64,000 nucleotides of DNA from Pseudochelatococcus sp050946405 (lineage in GTDB: Bacteria; Pseudomonadota; Alphaproteobacteria; Rhizobiales; Beijerinckiaceae): positions 124,001-188,000 of the forward strand of contig NZ_JBMNUS010000008.1 in the NCBI RefSeq assembly GCF_050946405.1, given 5' to 3'. The translations under genes were made by a program, and so were the position numbers. The notes under the pieces are model-generated. The model was not told the DNA's origin, did not search any database, and saw only the letters and a list, made by a program, of their open reading frames with translations. Shown in pieces: positions 50,155 to 59,094 of this stretch. Positions within the stretch are counted from its first letter, which is position 1. Every line of letters begins with the position of its first letter.

Positions 50155-53085
50155 ATGTGGGACGACGCGCGGCTTCTTTTCCTGATCGCTCTCCCCTTTC
50201 TGGGCAGCGTCGTCGTCGCGCTTCTTCCGCGTGACGCCCGCGATACGGCCGGGGCGGTCACGGGCGCCGTCGCCTTGCTGGCCTCGCTGATCGTCGCATC
50301 GTTCTACGGCGACATGGCCGGCGCGGGGGTCGTCCGCACCACGGTGGCGTGGCTGCCGAGCCTCGGGCTCGATTTCACGATTCGCCTTGACGGATTCGCC
50401 TGGATCATGGCCTGTCTGGTCACGGTCATCGGCTTTCTCGTCGTCGTCTATGCGCGTTATTACATGTCGAAGCGCGATCCCGTTCCGCGCTTCTTTTCTT
50501 TTCTGCTCGCATTCATGGGGGCGATGCTCGGCGTCGTGCTCTCCGGCAACCTCATCCAGATGGTGTTCTTCTGGGAGCTGACGAGCCTGTTCTCCTTCCT
50601 GCTGATCGGCTACTGGCATCAGAATCAGAGCGCGCGCGAGGGCGCGCGCATGTCGCTGACGGTGACGGGCATCGGCGGCCTGTGCCTTTTCGCGGGCGTT
50701 CTGGTGATCGGCCATATCGTCGGCAGCTACGATCTCGACCAGGTGCTGGGCGCGGGAGAAGTCATTCGCTCCCACGAGCTTTACCGGGTGGCGCTGGTGC
50801 TGGTGCTGCTCGGCGCGCTGACGAAGAGCGCGCAGTTTCCGTTCCATTTCTGGCTGCCGCAGGCGATGGCGGCGCCGACACCGGTTTCCGCCTATCTGCA
50901 TTCCGCCACGATGGTGAAGGTCGGCGTATTCCTGCTCGCCCGGCTGTGGCCCGTTCTCGGCGGCACCGAGCCGTGGTTCTGGATCGTCGGCGGGGCGGGT
51001 GTCACCACGTTGCTGCTTGGCGCCTACATCGCCATTTTCCAGCAGGATATCAAGGGCCTGCTGGCTTATTCGACCATCAGCCATCTGGGGCTGATCACGC
51101 TGCTGCTGGGGCTCGGCAGTCCGCTCGGCGTCGTCGCGGCGGTGTTCCACCTGATCAACCATGCGACGTTCAAATGCTCGCTGTTCATGGCGGCGGGCAT
51201 CATCGACCATGAGAGCGGCAGCCGCGACATCCGCCGTCTCAGCGGTCTTTTCCGCTTCATGCCCATCACGGCGACGCTCGCCATGGTGGCGGCGGCCGCG
51301 ATGGCCGGCGTGCCGCTGCTCAACGGCTTCCTGTCGAAGGAAATGTTCTTCGCCGAGACCATCACCGAGCATGTCGATTCCCTGTTCGACGAGGCGCTGC
51401 CGTTCCTCGCCACGGTGGCGAGCATGTTCAGCGTCGCCTATTCGCTGCGCTTCATCATCGATGTCTTCTTCGGGCCGCCGCCCGTCGGCCTGCCGCGCAC
51501 GCCGCACGAGCCGCCGCACTGGATGCGCTTCCCCGTCGAGTTGCTGGTGCTGGCCTGCCTGCTGGTGGGCATCATTCCCGTGCTCACGATCGGGCCGTTC
51601 CTGCATATCGCGGTATCGTCCATTCTCGGCGATCAGACGCCCTATTACAGCCTCGCCGTCTGGCACGGTCTCAACTTTCCGTTGCTGATGAGTCTGGTGG
51701 CGATGATCGGCGGCGTGCTCGTCTATCTGCTGCTGCGCGGCTATCTGACGACGGGGGAGGAAGGCCCGCCCCTCATGCGCCGCCTCAGGGCGCAGCGCAT
51801 TTTCGAGCGCATCCTGGTCGCCGTCTCGTGGAAATGGGCCCGGCAGCTCGAAACCCTTCTGGGCACCCGGCGCCTGCAACCGCAATTGCGCCTGCTGATC
51901 TGTCTCGCGCTGCTGGCGGGCATCTATCCGCTTTACATCGAAGGTTTCGGGCCGCGGCGGTTGTCCTTCCGAACGCTCGAATGGCACGGTTTCGACACGG
52001 CTTTCGCATTGATGTGGCTCGTGGGCATCGCCTGCGCCGTCATGGCGGCGATCCAGGCCAAGTACCACCGCCTCGCCGCGCTCATCATGATGGGCGGCGC
52101 GGGGCTTTCCACATGCATCACGTTCGTGTGGCTTTCAGCGCCCGATCTTGCCCTGACGCAGTTGCTGGTCGAGGTCGTGACCATGGTGCTGCTGCTGCTC
52201 GGTCTGCGCTGGATGCCCAAGCGCATCGAGGCCGCCGGCGCTTCCGCCCGCATGCATGTGCGCCGGACGTGGGATCTCGTCGTGGTGATCACGGCGGGCC
52301 TCGGCATCGCGATGCTTTCCTACGCCGTCATGACACGCCCGCTGCCGGACAGCATCGCCGCCTTCTTCGCCGAGCGCGCCTATACAGAGGGCGGCGGCAC
52401 CAATGTCGTCAACGTCATTCTGGTGGATTTCCGGGGCTTCGACACGCTCGGCGAGATCACCGTGCTGGCGATCGTCGCGCTCAGCGTGTTCGCGCTGCTG
52501 CGCCGTTTCCGCCCCGCGCCGGAGAGCATCGGCATGCCGGAGCAGCAGCGGTTGCAGGCGGCCTACGACACCGCCCATCCCGACCGCAAGGCGGGTGACA
52601 CGGTGGCGGAATACATGATGCTGCCGCGCCTCATCATGCTGTGGCTGTTCCCGGTGGTGGGCGTGTTCGCCGTGTATATCCTGATGCGCGGCCACGACAT
52701 GCCGGGCGGCGGCTTTGCCGCCGGCGTCGCCATGTCGGTTTCATTCGTCATGCAATACATGGCGAGCGGCACGCGCTGGGTTGAGGATCACCTGCGCATC
52801 CTGCCGGTGCGCTGGATCGGCATCGGCCTGCTCACGGCCCTGTTCACCGGGCTGGGGGCGTGGCTGTTCGGCTATCCCTTCCTGACATCGCATTTCCAGT
52901 ACGTGACGCTTCCGGTGATCGGCAAGGTGCCGATGGCGAGCGCGCTGCTGTTCGATCTCGGCGTCTACTCGCTGGTCGTGGGCGCGACGGTGCTGATGCT
53001 GATCGCGCTGGCGCACCAGTCGATCCGCAGTCCGAAAATATCGCGCAAGGGCGCGCCGCCCCTGGCGGGCACGGGAGGCCGCTGA
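50155..53085 (+). CDS. mrpA: Mrp sodium/proton antiporter subunits A and B, fused
   Basis: A 976-residue membrane protein that contains MrpA and MrpB in one chain, like PhaAB of Sinorhizobium. The N-terminal part is homologous to respiratory complex I antiporter subunits (MVFFWELTSLFSFLLIGYWH, LGALTKSAQFPFHFWLPQAM, LLAYSTISHLGLITLLLGLG). Then a DUF4040-type segment, and the MrpB domain at the end (RLIMLWLFPVVGVFAVYILM, RGHDMPGGGFAAGVAMS). The start at 50155 (MWDDARLLF) begins at the first membrane segment. It opens a six-gene operon with stop-start overlaps throughout and is expected to act in sodium tolerance and pH control. Confidence 0.93.
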   Translation: MWDDARLLFLIALPFLGSVVVALLPRDARDTAGAVTGAVALLASLIVASFYGDMAGAGVVRTTVAWLPSLGLDFTIRLDGFAWIMACLVTVIGFLVVVYARYYMSKRDPVPRFFSFLLAFMGAMLGVVLSGNLIQMVFFWELTSLFSFLLIGYWHQNQSAREGARMSLTVTGIGGLCLFAGVLVIGHIVGSYDLDQVLGAGEVIRSHELYRVALVLVLLGALTKSAQFPFHFWLPQAMAAPTPVSAYLHSATMVKVGVFLLARLWPVLGGTEPWFWIVGGAGVTTLLLGAYIAIFQQDIKGLLAYSTISHLGLITLLLGLGSPLGVVAAVFHLINHATFKCSLFMAAGIIDHESGSRDIRRLSGLFRFMPITATLAMVAAAAMAGVPLLNGFLSKEMFFAETITEHVDSLFDEALPFLATVASMFSVAYSLRFIIDVFFGPPPVGLPRTPHEPPHWMRFPVELLVLACLLVGIIPVLTIGPFLHIAVSSILGDQTPYYSLAVWHGLNFPLLMSLVAMIGGVLVYLLLRGYLTTGEEGPPLMRRLRAQRIFERILVAVSWKWARQLETLLGTRRLQPQLRLLICLALLAGIYPLYIEGFGPRRLSFRTLEWHGFDTAFALMWLVGIACAVMAAIQAKYHRLAALIMMGGAGLSTCITFVWLSAPDLALTQLLVEVVTMVLLLLGLRWMPKRIEAAGASARMHVRRTWDLVVVITAGLGIAMLSYAVMTRPLPDSIAAFFAERAYTEGGGTNVVNVILVDFRGFDTLGEITVLAIVALSVFALLRRFRPAPESIGMPEQQRLQAAYDTAHPDRKAGDTVAEYMMLPRLIMLWLFPVVGVFAVYILMRGHDMPGGGFAAGVAMSVSFVMQYMASGTRWVEDHLRILPVRWIGIGLLTALFTGLGAWLFGYPFLTSHFQYVTLPVIGKVPMASALLFDLGVYSLVVGATVLMLIALAHQSIRSPKISRKGAPPLAGTGGR

Positions 53086-53429
53086 TGGAAATCATCATCG
53101 CCGTCGCAATCGGCGCGCTGACGGGATCGGGGCTCTGGCTCCTGCTGCGTCCGCGCACGTTCCAGGTCATCATCGGCCTGTCGCTGCTGTCCTATGCGAC
53201 GAACCTGTTCATTTTCGGCATGGGGCGGCTTCGCCCCAACGCGCCGCCCATCCTTGAGCCGGGAACCTCGGGAGACCTCGCGACGCTCGCCGATCCGCTG
53301 CCGCAGGCGCTCGTGCTCACGGCCATCGTGATCAGCTTCGCCATGACGGCGCTTTTCCTCGTGGTTTTGCTCGCCTCGCGCGGTCTTACCGGCACCGATC
53401 ATGTCGACGGACGGGAGAGCGACCGGTGA
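53085..53429 (+). CDS. mrpC: Mrp antiporter subunit C
   Basis: A 114-residue protein with three membrane segments, related to complex I subunit NuoK. Typical stretches are RTFQVIIGLSLLSYATNLFI and PLPQALVLTAIVISFAMTAL. It starts at ATG 53085, overlapping the last base of the mrpA stop codon. It joins the MrpA/D membrane arm of the antiporter. Confidence 0.93.
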   Translation: MEIIIAVAIGALTGSGLWLLLRPRTFQVIIGLSLLSYATNLFIFGMGRLRPNAPPILEPGTSGDLATLADPLPQALVLTAIVISFAMTALFLVVLLASRGLTGTDHVDGRESDR

Positions 53430-55066
53430 CGACGGCCCTCGCCAATCACCTCATCATCGCGCCGATCGTGCTGCCGATGCTGGTCGGCGCGCTCCTGCTG
53501 CTGATGGACGATCGCCGCCGACCGCTGAAGGCGCTGCTGTCGGTGGCTGCGACGGCGGCGCTGATCGTGATCGCCGCGCTGCTGGTGTGGCGCGCCGACG
53601 GGCAGACGTCGCTGCCGCAGACGGTGTCCTATCCGCTCGGCAACTGGCCGGCGCCCTTCGGCATCGTGCTGGTGCTCGACAGGCTGGCCGCCATGATGGT
53701 GCTGCTCACCAGCATTCTGGGGCTGGCGGGGCTGGTGTTCTCGCTGGCGCGCTGGCATCGGGCGGGGCCGCATTTCCACACGCTGTTCCTTTTCCAGCTC
53801 ATGGGCGTCAACGGCGCGTTCCTCACGGGCGACCTGTTCAACCTTTTCGTCTTCTTCGAGATTCTGCTGGCGGCTTCCTACGGCCTCGTCCTGCACGGCA
53901 TGGGCACCGTGCGGGTGAAGGCGGGGCTTCACTACATCGTCGTCAACCTCGCCGCCTCCTCCCTGTTCCTGATCGGGGTGAGCCTGATCTACGGCGTTTC
54001 CGGCACGCTCAACATGGCGGATCTGGCGCTGCGCATTCCCGCTCTCGGCGATCACGACCGCATGTTCCTTGAGGCCGGCGCGGCCATCCTGGGCGTCGCC
54101 TTTCTCGTCAAGGCCGGCATGTGGCCGCTCTGCTTCTGGCTGCCGACCGCCTATGCGGCGGCGAGCGCGCCGGCGGCGGCCATCTTCGCCATCATGACGA
54201 AGGTGGGCGTCTATGTGCTGCTGCGCCTGTCGCTGCTGCTGTTCGGCAACGGCGCCGGCGAATCCGCCCATTTCGGCGCGCAGGTGCTGCTTTACGGCGG
54301 CATGGCCACCATCGCCTTCGGCGCCGTGGGCGTGCTCGCCACGCAAACGATGTCGCGGCTTGCCGGTTACAGCGTGCTCGTCTCCTCCGGCACGCTGCTC
54401 GCGGCCATCGGTGTCGGCAATGCGACGGCGACGAGCGGCGCGCTGTTCTACCTCGTCAATTCCACGCTGGCGATCAGCGGCTTTTTCCTTCTGATCGAGT
54501 TGGTGGAGCGCGGGCGCGATCCCGGCGCCGACGTTCTCGCCGTCACCATGGAAGCCTACGGCTACACCGACGAGGATGACGTGGCGGAAGAAGTCGAGGT
54601 CGGCGAGCGGATTCCGACAGTTCTCGCATTCCTCGGCGGCAGCTTCATCGCCTTCGCGCTGCTGCTGGCCGGCTTGCCGCCGCTTTCCGGCTTCATCGCC
54701 AAGTTCGCCCTGCTCGCGGCGATCATGGACCCGGCCGGAATCGGCACCGGCGGGCCGCAATATATCGTGACATGGGTGCTGATCGCGTTGTTGATCCTCT
54801 CCGGCCTTTCCGCCATGCTGGCGATGACGCGCATCGGCATTCAGACTTTCTGGTCGCCGATCGAGGGCGTCGTTCCGGGTGTGCGTGCGGTCGAGATCGC
54901 GGCGGTCGCATTCCTGCTCCTGTTGTGCGTGGCGTTGACGGTCCGCGCCGGGCCGGTGTTCGACTTCATGGAGAGCACCGCCCTTTCCCTGCACGCGCCC
55001 ACGGATTACATCGACAGCGTGTTGCCGGCGCGGCCGGCGGCCGCCGGAGAAGGAGCCGCACCGTGA
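53426..55066 (+). CDS. mrpD: Mrp antiporter subunit D
   Basis: A 546-residue NuoN-like subunit with about 14 hydrophobic segments. Landmarks are VNGAFLTGDLFNLFVFFEIL, FLVKAGMWPLCFWLPTAYAA, and RLAGYSVLVSSGTLLAAIGV. The start is GTG at 53426, overlapping the mrpC stop by four bases (GTGA). About 60 residues of a charged insertion (TDEDDVAEEVEVGERIP) lie before the final third. Confidence 0.93.
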   Translation: MTTALANHLIIAPIVLPMLVGALLLLMDDRRRPLKALLSVAATAALIVIAALLVWRADGQTSLPQTVSYPLGNWPAPFGIVLVLDRLAAMMVLLTSILGLAGLVFSLARWHRAGPHFHTLFLFQLMGVNGAFLTGDLFNLFVFFEILLAASYGLVLHGMGTVRVKAGLHYIVVNLAASSLFLIGVSLIYGVSGTLNMADLALRIPALGDHDRMFLEAGAAILGVAFLVKAGMWPLCFWLPTAYAAASAPAAAIFAIMTKVGVYVLLRLSLLLFGNGAGESAHFGAQVLLYGGMATIAFGAVGVLATQTMSRLAGYSVLVSSGTLLAAIGVGNATATSGALFYLVNSTLAISGFFLLIELVERGRDPGADVLAVTMEAYGYTDEDDVAEEVEVGERIPTVLAFLGGSFIAFALLLAGLPPLSGFIAKFALLAAIMDPAGIGTGGPQYIVTWVLIALLILSGLSAMLAMTRIGIQTFWSPIEGVVPGVRAVEIAAVAFLLLLCVALTVRAGPVFDFMESTALSLHAPTDYIDSVLPARPAAAGEGAAP

Positions 55067-55563
55067 AGCGACTGATGGCCTATCTCCTGCCCTATCCGCT
55101 GCTGTCGTTGTCCATTCTCGTCATGTGGCTGCTGCTCAACCAGTCCGCCTCGCCGGGCCATCTCGTCTTCGGCAGCGTGCTGGCGCTCGTCGGTGCCTGG
55201 GGCATGACGGCGCTCGGGCAGGAGAGCCCGCGCATCCGCCGCCCGTTGACGATTATCCGGCTCGCTCTGGTCGTGTTCATCGATATCGTCCGCTCGAACA
55301 TCGCGGTGGCCCGGATCGTGCTTCGGCCGGCCGGCCGGCGGGGATCGCCCGGCTTCATGGCGGTGAAGCTCGACATGCGCAATCCCTACGGTCTCGCCGT
55401 ACTGGCGATCATCATTACCTCGACGCCCGGCACCATCTGGACGAATTTTTCCGCGCAGTCGGGTGTTCTGCTGATCCATGTGCTCGACCTTCAGGATGAA
55501 GCGGAATGGGTCGATACCATCAAGAATCGCTATGAGCGGCGGCTGATGGAGATTTTTGAATGA
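55063..55563 (+). CDS. mrpE: Mrp antiporter subunit E
   Basis: A 166-residue protein of the MnhE family with two N-terminal membrane segments and a soluble C-terminal domain. Family blocks are IIRLALVVFIDIVRSNIAVA, FMAVKLDMRNPYGLAVLAII, and STPGTIWTNFSAQSGVLLIH. Start GTG at 55063 overlaps the mrpD stop. Confidence 0.92.
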   Translation: MKRLMAYLLPYPLLSLSILVMWLLLNQSASPGHLVFGSVLALVGAWGMTALGQESPRIRRPLTIIRLALVVFIDIVRSNIAVARIVLRPAGRRGSPGFMAVKLDMRNPYGLAVLAIIITSTPGTIWTNFSAQSGVLLIHVLDLQDEAEWVDTIKNRYERRLMEIFE

Positions 55564-55868
55564 GCGATTTACTTCTTCCCGCCGGTTGGTCGTTCGTCGT
55601 GCTCGACTGGTCACTGTTCATCGCGCAACTGTTTCTCGGGCTCGCGATGGCATGCGCGGCCTGGCGCATCATCTTCGGGCCGCGCGCGCAGGACAGGGTG
55701 CTCGGTCTCGATACTTTCTACGTCAATGCGATGCTTCTGCTGCTCACCTACGGCATCCGCGTCACCAGCACGGTCTATTTCGAGATCGCGCTGGTGATCG
55801 GCCTGCTCGGTTTCATCGGCACCGTATCCCTCTCCAAGTTCCTGATGCGCGGCGAGGTGATCGAATGA
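55560..55868 (+). CDS. mrpF: Mrp antiporter subunit F
   Basis: A 102-residue protein with three membrane segments. ACAAWRIIFGPRAQDRVLGL followed by DTFYVNAMLLLLTYGI fits MrpF. Starts at ATG 55560, overlapping the mrpE stop by four bases, and ends in the mrpG start. Confidence 0.92.
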   Translation: MSDLLLPAGWSFVVLDWSLFIAQLFLGLAMACAAWRIIFGPRAQDRVLGLDTFYVNAMLLLLTYGIRVTSTVYFEIALVIGLLGFIGTVSLSKFLMRGEVIE

Positions 55869-56269
55869 TCGACATCGATCTCGCCTTCAGGGATCTGCCT
55901 GCCTGGGCCGCGCTGCTGACGGCTTTTTGCGTCGTCATGGGCGCGCTTCTGGCTCTCGTGGGCTCGGTCGGGTTGCTGCGGCTCAAGACCTTTTACGAGC
56001 GCGTCCACCCGCCGACGCTCGGTTCCACGCTGGGTACCGGCTTCATTCTCGTCGCGTCGATGATCTGCTTTTCCGTCCTGCGCGGCGAGGCGTCGGTGCA
56101 TGAGATCCTGATAGCGGTATTTCTGACGATCACCACGCCGGTCGGTTTCATGCTGCTCGTGCGTGCGGCGCTCTATCGGGACCGGATCGAAGGCGACAAG
56201 AACGTCCCGGAAGGCAATCCGGCGCCCGCCAAATGGCCCGCCGGGGATGCCTCTTCCGGTCACGACTGA
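55865..56269 (+). CDS. mrpG: Mrp antiporter subunit G
   Basis: A 134-residue protein with three membrane segments: GALLALVGSVGLLRLKTFYE, VHPPTLGSTLGTGFILVASM, and a third with LIAVFLTITTPVGFMLLVRA. The charged C-terminal tail is polar. ATG 55865 overlaps the mrpF stop. It is the last gene of the operon; an inverted repeat follows at 56275. Confidence 0.92.
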   Translation: MIDIDLAFRDLPAWAALLTAFCVVMGALLALVGSVGLLRLKTFYERVHPPTLGSTLGTGFILVASMICFSVLRGEASVHEILIAVFLTITTPVGFMLLVRAALYRDRIEGDKNVPEGNPAPAKWPAGDASSGHD

Positions 56270-56274
56270 TGCAA

Positions 56275-56299
56275 AAGGGCCGGCGGGATGCCGGCCCTT
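56275..56299. terminator. Bidirectional terminator between mrpG and the DUF1269 gene
   Basis: AAGGGCCGGC (56275-56284) pairs perfectly with GCCGGCCCTT (56290-56299) around a five-base loop. The convergent genes end on either side. A-rich and T-rich flanks exist on both sides but the T run is short on the plus strand. Confidence 0.75.
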
Positions 56300-56335
56300 C
56301 TTTGATCGATGCTCGTACCGCGTCACTGCGTGGCG

Positions 56336-56887
56336 TCAGCTTGCCGCGCCGCCTTCCGTCGTCGTGGCCGGCGCAGGACGCTGGTCCACCGGCTCACCGA
56401 CCGAATGACCCGCGAGCGCCTCACGCAGCGCGGCTTCCTTCTCCTCGTCGAGCGAGGTGGAAACGACGATGCCGCCGACGCCCTCGAATTCCTTCAGCAC
56501 CTTGTCGCCCGTCACCTTGCGCACGAGCAGGAACAGGCCGGCCGTGCCCGGCTGCAACGCCTGCGCGGATTGCTTCACGAAGTCGTCGTTGATGCCGACG
56601 TCGGTCAGCTTGCCGCTGAGGGCGCCCGCGCCGGCGCCGACAGCCGTGCCCAGCAGGGGATTGAGGAAGATGAGGCCGATCAGCGCACCCCAGAGCGCAC
56701 CGGAAACCGCGCCCGTCGCAGTCAGGTTGAGCAACTGGTTGAGACGGATTTTGCCGTCCTGCTCCTTGACGGCGATAACGGCGTCGCCAAGCTCGATCAG
56801 ATATTCCTGCTGAAGCTCCAGCAGACGGTTGCGCACTTCGACGGCCTTTTCCTCGTTAGGAAAGGCGATAAAGATGAGATCGCTCAT
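56336..56887 (-). CDS. DUF1269 family membrane-associated protein
   Basis: A 183-residue protein. The N-terminus (MSDLIFIAFPNEEKAVEVRN) leads into helix and strand, then a glycine-rich hydrophobic hairpin (AVSGALWGALIGLIFLNPLL, GTAVGAGAGALSGKLTDVG), then INDDFVKQSAQALQPGTAGL. This layout is that of the DUF1269 family, whose function is not established. The Gly-Ala segment probably inserts in or lies on a membrane. The start at 56887 fits the family. It stands near two other small genes (57279, 57813) on the same strand. Confidence 0.82.
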   Translation of the reverse strand: MSDLIFIAFPNEEKAVEVRNRLLELQQEYLIELGDAVIAVKEQDGKIRLNQLLNLTATGAVSGALWGALIGLIFLNPLLGTAVGAGAGALSGKLTDVGINDDFVKQSAQALQPGTAGLFLLVRKVTGDKVLKEFEGVGGIVVSTSLDEEKEAALREALAGHSVGEPVDQRPAPATTTEGGAAS

Positions 56888-56976
56888 GGTAAACTCCCGA
56901 TAGGGGCTGAAATGCAAACGATGCCGTTACGAGCGACTTCTTGTCGATCGGTCCGTACAATCTGACCGGAAATCGC

Positions 56977-57279
56977 CTATTTGTCGATATGGCCAAGGTT
57001 GCGCGCTGGATCGAGCCTGTCGCGCACCTTTTGCTTGAGAGTCTTGACATCGGGAAAGCCGCCGTCCCGCGTGCGTTCCCAGATCGTGTCACCGTCGTAA
57101 TCGATACGGAACACGCCGCCGGTGCCGGGTGCGAGCGCCACCTGCGCCAGATCGGTGGAGAAGGTGGACAACAGTTCCTGTGCCATCCATGCCGACCGCA
57201 AAAGCCATTGGCATTGCGTGCAATAGGTGATGACGATTACTGGACGGGGCGCGCCGGTGGATGCAGGCGAGTCGCTCAT
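56977..57279 (-). CDS. SelT/SelW/SelH family redox protein (Rdx)
   Basis: A 100-residue thioredoxin-like protein with CxxC near the N-terminus: VIVITYCTQCQWLLRSAWMA, the family's C-x-x-C (Sec replaced by Cys). The middle shows FSTDLAQVALAPGTGGVFRI and DGDTIWERTRDGGFPDVKTL, the G-G-F-P hallmark. Function is redox-related but undefined. ATG 57279. Confidence 0.87.
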   Translation of the reverse strand: MSDSPASTGAPRPVIVITYCTQCQWLLRSAWMAQELLSTFSTDLAQVALAPGTGGVFRIDYDGDTIWERTRDGGFPDVKTLKQKVRDRLDPARNLGHIDK

Positions 57280-57366
57280 GTCGGCTCCGAAGGAATGTTC
57301 GCGGCGAGAATCGCCGTCACCGTCGGGCCGCGTCGATGCGCGCGGCCCGAGGCGAAACCGGAAGGA

Positions 57367-57813
57367 TCAGTCGAGCGGGGGGATGCGCAGCACCTGACCG
57401 GGATAGATCTTGTCGGGATGGTTCAGCAGGGGCTTGTTGGCCTCGAAAATGACCTCGTACTTCGCGCCCTTGCCGGCGCCGTAGTGCGTCTCGGCGATCT
57501 TCCACAGCGTATCGCCCTTTACCACGGTGTAGAACGTGGCTTCGGCGGCGGGGGTATCGACCTTGATCTCGCTTTCGACGGCGGCGACGCCCACCGTGTT
57601 GCCGAGCGCGAGCGCGATCTTCTCGGCTTCCTCGGTCGAGGTGGCGTTGCCCTTCACCGTCACCTTGTCGCCATCCACCTGGATGTCCAGACCCTCGGTG
57701 TTGAAGCCGTGCTTTTCCACTTCCTTCTTGAGGTCATCGGCCGAAGCAGCCTGCGCCTCGCTCGCTCCGAACAGTTTTTCGCCCGCACCCTTGATGAAGC
57801 TCAGCAAACCCAT
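57367..57813 (-). CDS. BON-LysM protein (Kbp/YgaU-like)
   Basis: A 148-residue protein with a BON domain (about 25-85, including GLDIQVDGDKVTVKGNATST) and a C-terminal LysM domain (about 95-148: FYTVVKGDTLWKIAETHYG, then IYPGQVLRIP). This is the order found in E. coli Kbp, a cytoplasmic potassium-binding protein; no signal peptide is visible. The start at 57813 has GAGGTG about 8 bases upstream; an in-frame GTG at 57822 is weaker. Confidence 0.87.
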   Translation of the reverse strand: MGLLSFIKGAGEKLFGASEAQAASADDLKKEVEKHGFNTEGLDIQVDGDKVTVKGNATSTEEAEKIALALGNTVGVAAVESEIKVDTPAAEATFYTVVKGDTLWKIAETHYGAGKGAKYEVIFEANKPLLNHPDKIYPGQVLRIPPLD

Positions 57814-58081
57814 GATTGTCACCTCGTCGGTTGGTTGGTGAGCGATGCCGCCATCTGCGCAACGGCACCCGGCGCCTTCGCCATCGCGTGAACGATATCG
57901 GAAAAGTCGCGCGACAGGATAACAGGAGAGGCGGCAATCTCAATCATTAACCGCCAGTATGTTTCCGGCGGCTTTCCTCGCGCCGCCGGCTGCGGCGATA
58001 TCCTCCTGCGGCAATTCGTTCATCATTTCGGCCCAGAATGCCGCTTTATATATGCGACGGCCAGATAACGGGAACGGATCG

Positions 58082-59005
58082 ATGGCGGACAAACGAATCG
58101 TGGTGCTCTATGGCGGCTTTTCCGCCGAGCGTGAGGTGTCGCTGGTCAGCGGCCGCGCCTGCGCGCAGGCGCTGCGCGAACGCGGGCATCAGGTTGCGCT
58201 CCTGGACCCGGCGGACGGCATTCCCGCGCTCGTGAATGCGCTCGATCCGGCGCGCGATATGGTGTTCAACGCGCTGCACGGGCGGCCGGGCGAGGATGGT
58301 TCCATCCAGGGCCTGCTCGATCTGCTGCGTGTGCCCTACACCCATTCCGGCCTGCTGGCCTCCGCGATCGCCATGAACAAGGCGCTGGCGCGCGACATCT
58401 TCGCCCGCGCGGGCTTGCGCTGCGCCGCCGGCAAGCTTTGCACGCAGGGCGATTTCCGCGACGGGCATCCCCTGCCCCCGCCCTATGTCATCAAGCCGGT
58501 GGCCGAGGGCTCGTCGAAGGGCGTGCGCATCGTCGCCAGCGGCGACAATCTCATCGCCTCGGAAGAGGACTGGGCCTATGGCGATCAGGTGCTGGTCGAA
58601 AGCTTCATCCCGGGCCGGGAGCTGACGGTCGCCGTGCTGGAGGGCAAGGCGTTCGCGGTGACGGAACTGCGCACGAATGAAGGCTTTTACGATTACGACG
58701 CCAAATACACCGAGGGCCGCACGCAACACATCCTGCCGGCTCCGGTGCCGGAGGAAATCGCCGGGCAGGCCCTGCGTTGGGCGGAGATCGCGCATGAGGC
58801 GCTCGGCTGCCGCAGCCTCAGCCGCTCCGATTTCCGCTACAACGACGATCCGGGCGCGGGCGTGGCGGGCGGACTCTATATTCTGGAGACCAATACCCAG
58901 CCCGGCATGACGCCGCTCAGCCTCGCCCCCGAGCAGGCGCGCCATGTCGGCATGGATTTCGGCGATCTCGTCGAACGGCTGGTGGCGATCGCGAGATACG
59001 ACTGA
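58082..59005 (+). CDS. ddl: D-alanine--D-alanine ligase
   Basis: ATP-grasp ligase that makes the dipeptide for the peptidoglycan stem. The 307-residue length is typical. Motifs: VLYGGFSAEREVSLVSGRAC at the N-terminus, LHGRPGEDGSIQGLLDLLRV, YTHSGLLASAIAMNK, PYVIKPVAEGSSKGVRIV, and RSDFRYND followed by LETNTQPGMTPLS, the metal and substrate site. The start at 58082 matches the usual N-terminus. It is isolated from other cell-wall genes, so it may be a second ddl or the sole copy outside the division cluster. Confidence 0.93.
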   Translation: MADKRIVVLYGGFSAEREVSLVSGRACAQALRERGHQVALLDPADGIPALVNALDPARDMVFNALHGRPGEDGSIQGLLDLLRVPYTHSGLLASAIAMNKALARDIFARAGLRCAAGKLCTQGDFRDGHPLPPPYVIKPVAEGSSKGVRIVASGDNLIASEEDWAYGDQVLVESFIPGRELTVAVLEGKAFAVTELRTNEGFYDYDAKYTEGRTQHILPAPVPEEIAGQALRWAEIAHEALGCRSLSRSDFRYNDDPGAGVAGGLYILETNTQPGMTPLSLAPEQARHVGMDFGDLVERLVAIARYD

Positions 59006-59013
59006 TCCTTGTC

Positions 59014-59029
59014 CGCGAGGCGCCTCGCG
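59014..59029. repeat. Perfect 16-bp palindrome downstream of ddl
   Basis: CGCGAGGCGCCTCGCG is its own reverse complement. It lies 9 bases past the ddl stop, just before the terminator hairpin at 59061. It may be part of the same repeat family or an independent structure. Confidence 0.6.
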
Positions 59030-59060
59030 ATCGGAACCGGCCCAAAATCAAGGAAAGGAA

Positions 59061-59093
59061 ACATGTGATCGTTTCGGTGAAACGATGACATGT
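59061..59093. terminator. Long hairpin between ddl and the DMT permease
   Basis: ACATGTGATCGTTTC (59061-59075) pairs with GAAACGATGACATGT (59079-59093) with one mismatch and a three-base loop. It lies one base from the stop codon of the convergent permease gene. Sequence and flanks (CCCAAAATCAAGG upstream) resemble the 3' hairpin part of the rhizobial intergenic elements at 2732 and 25365, so it may be a truncated copy that terminates both genes. Confidence 0.72.
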
Positions 59094-59094
59094 G

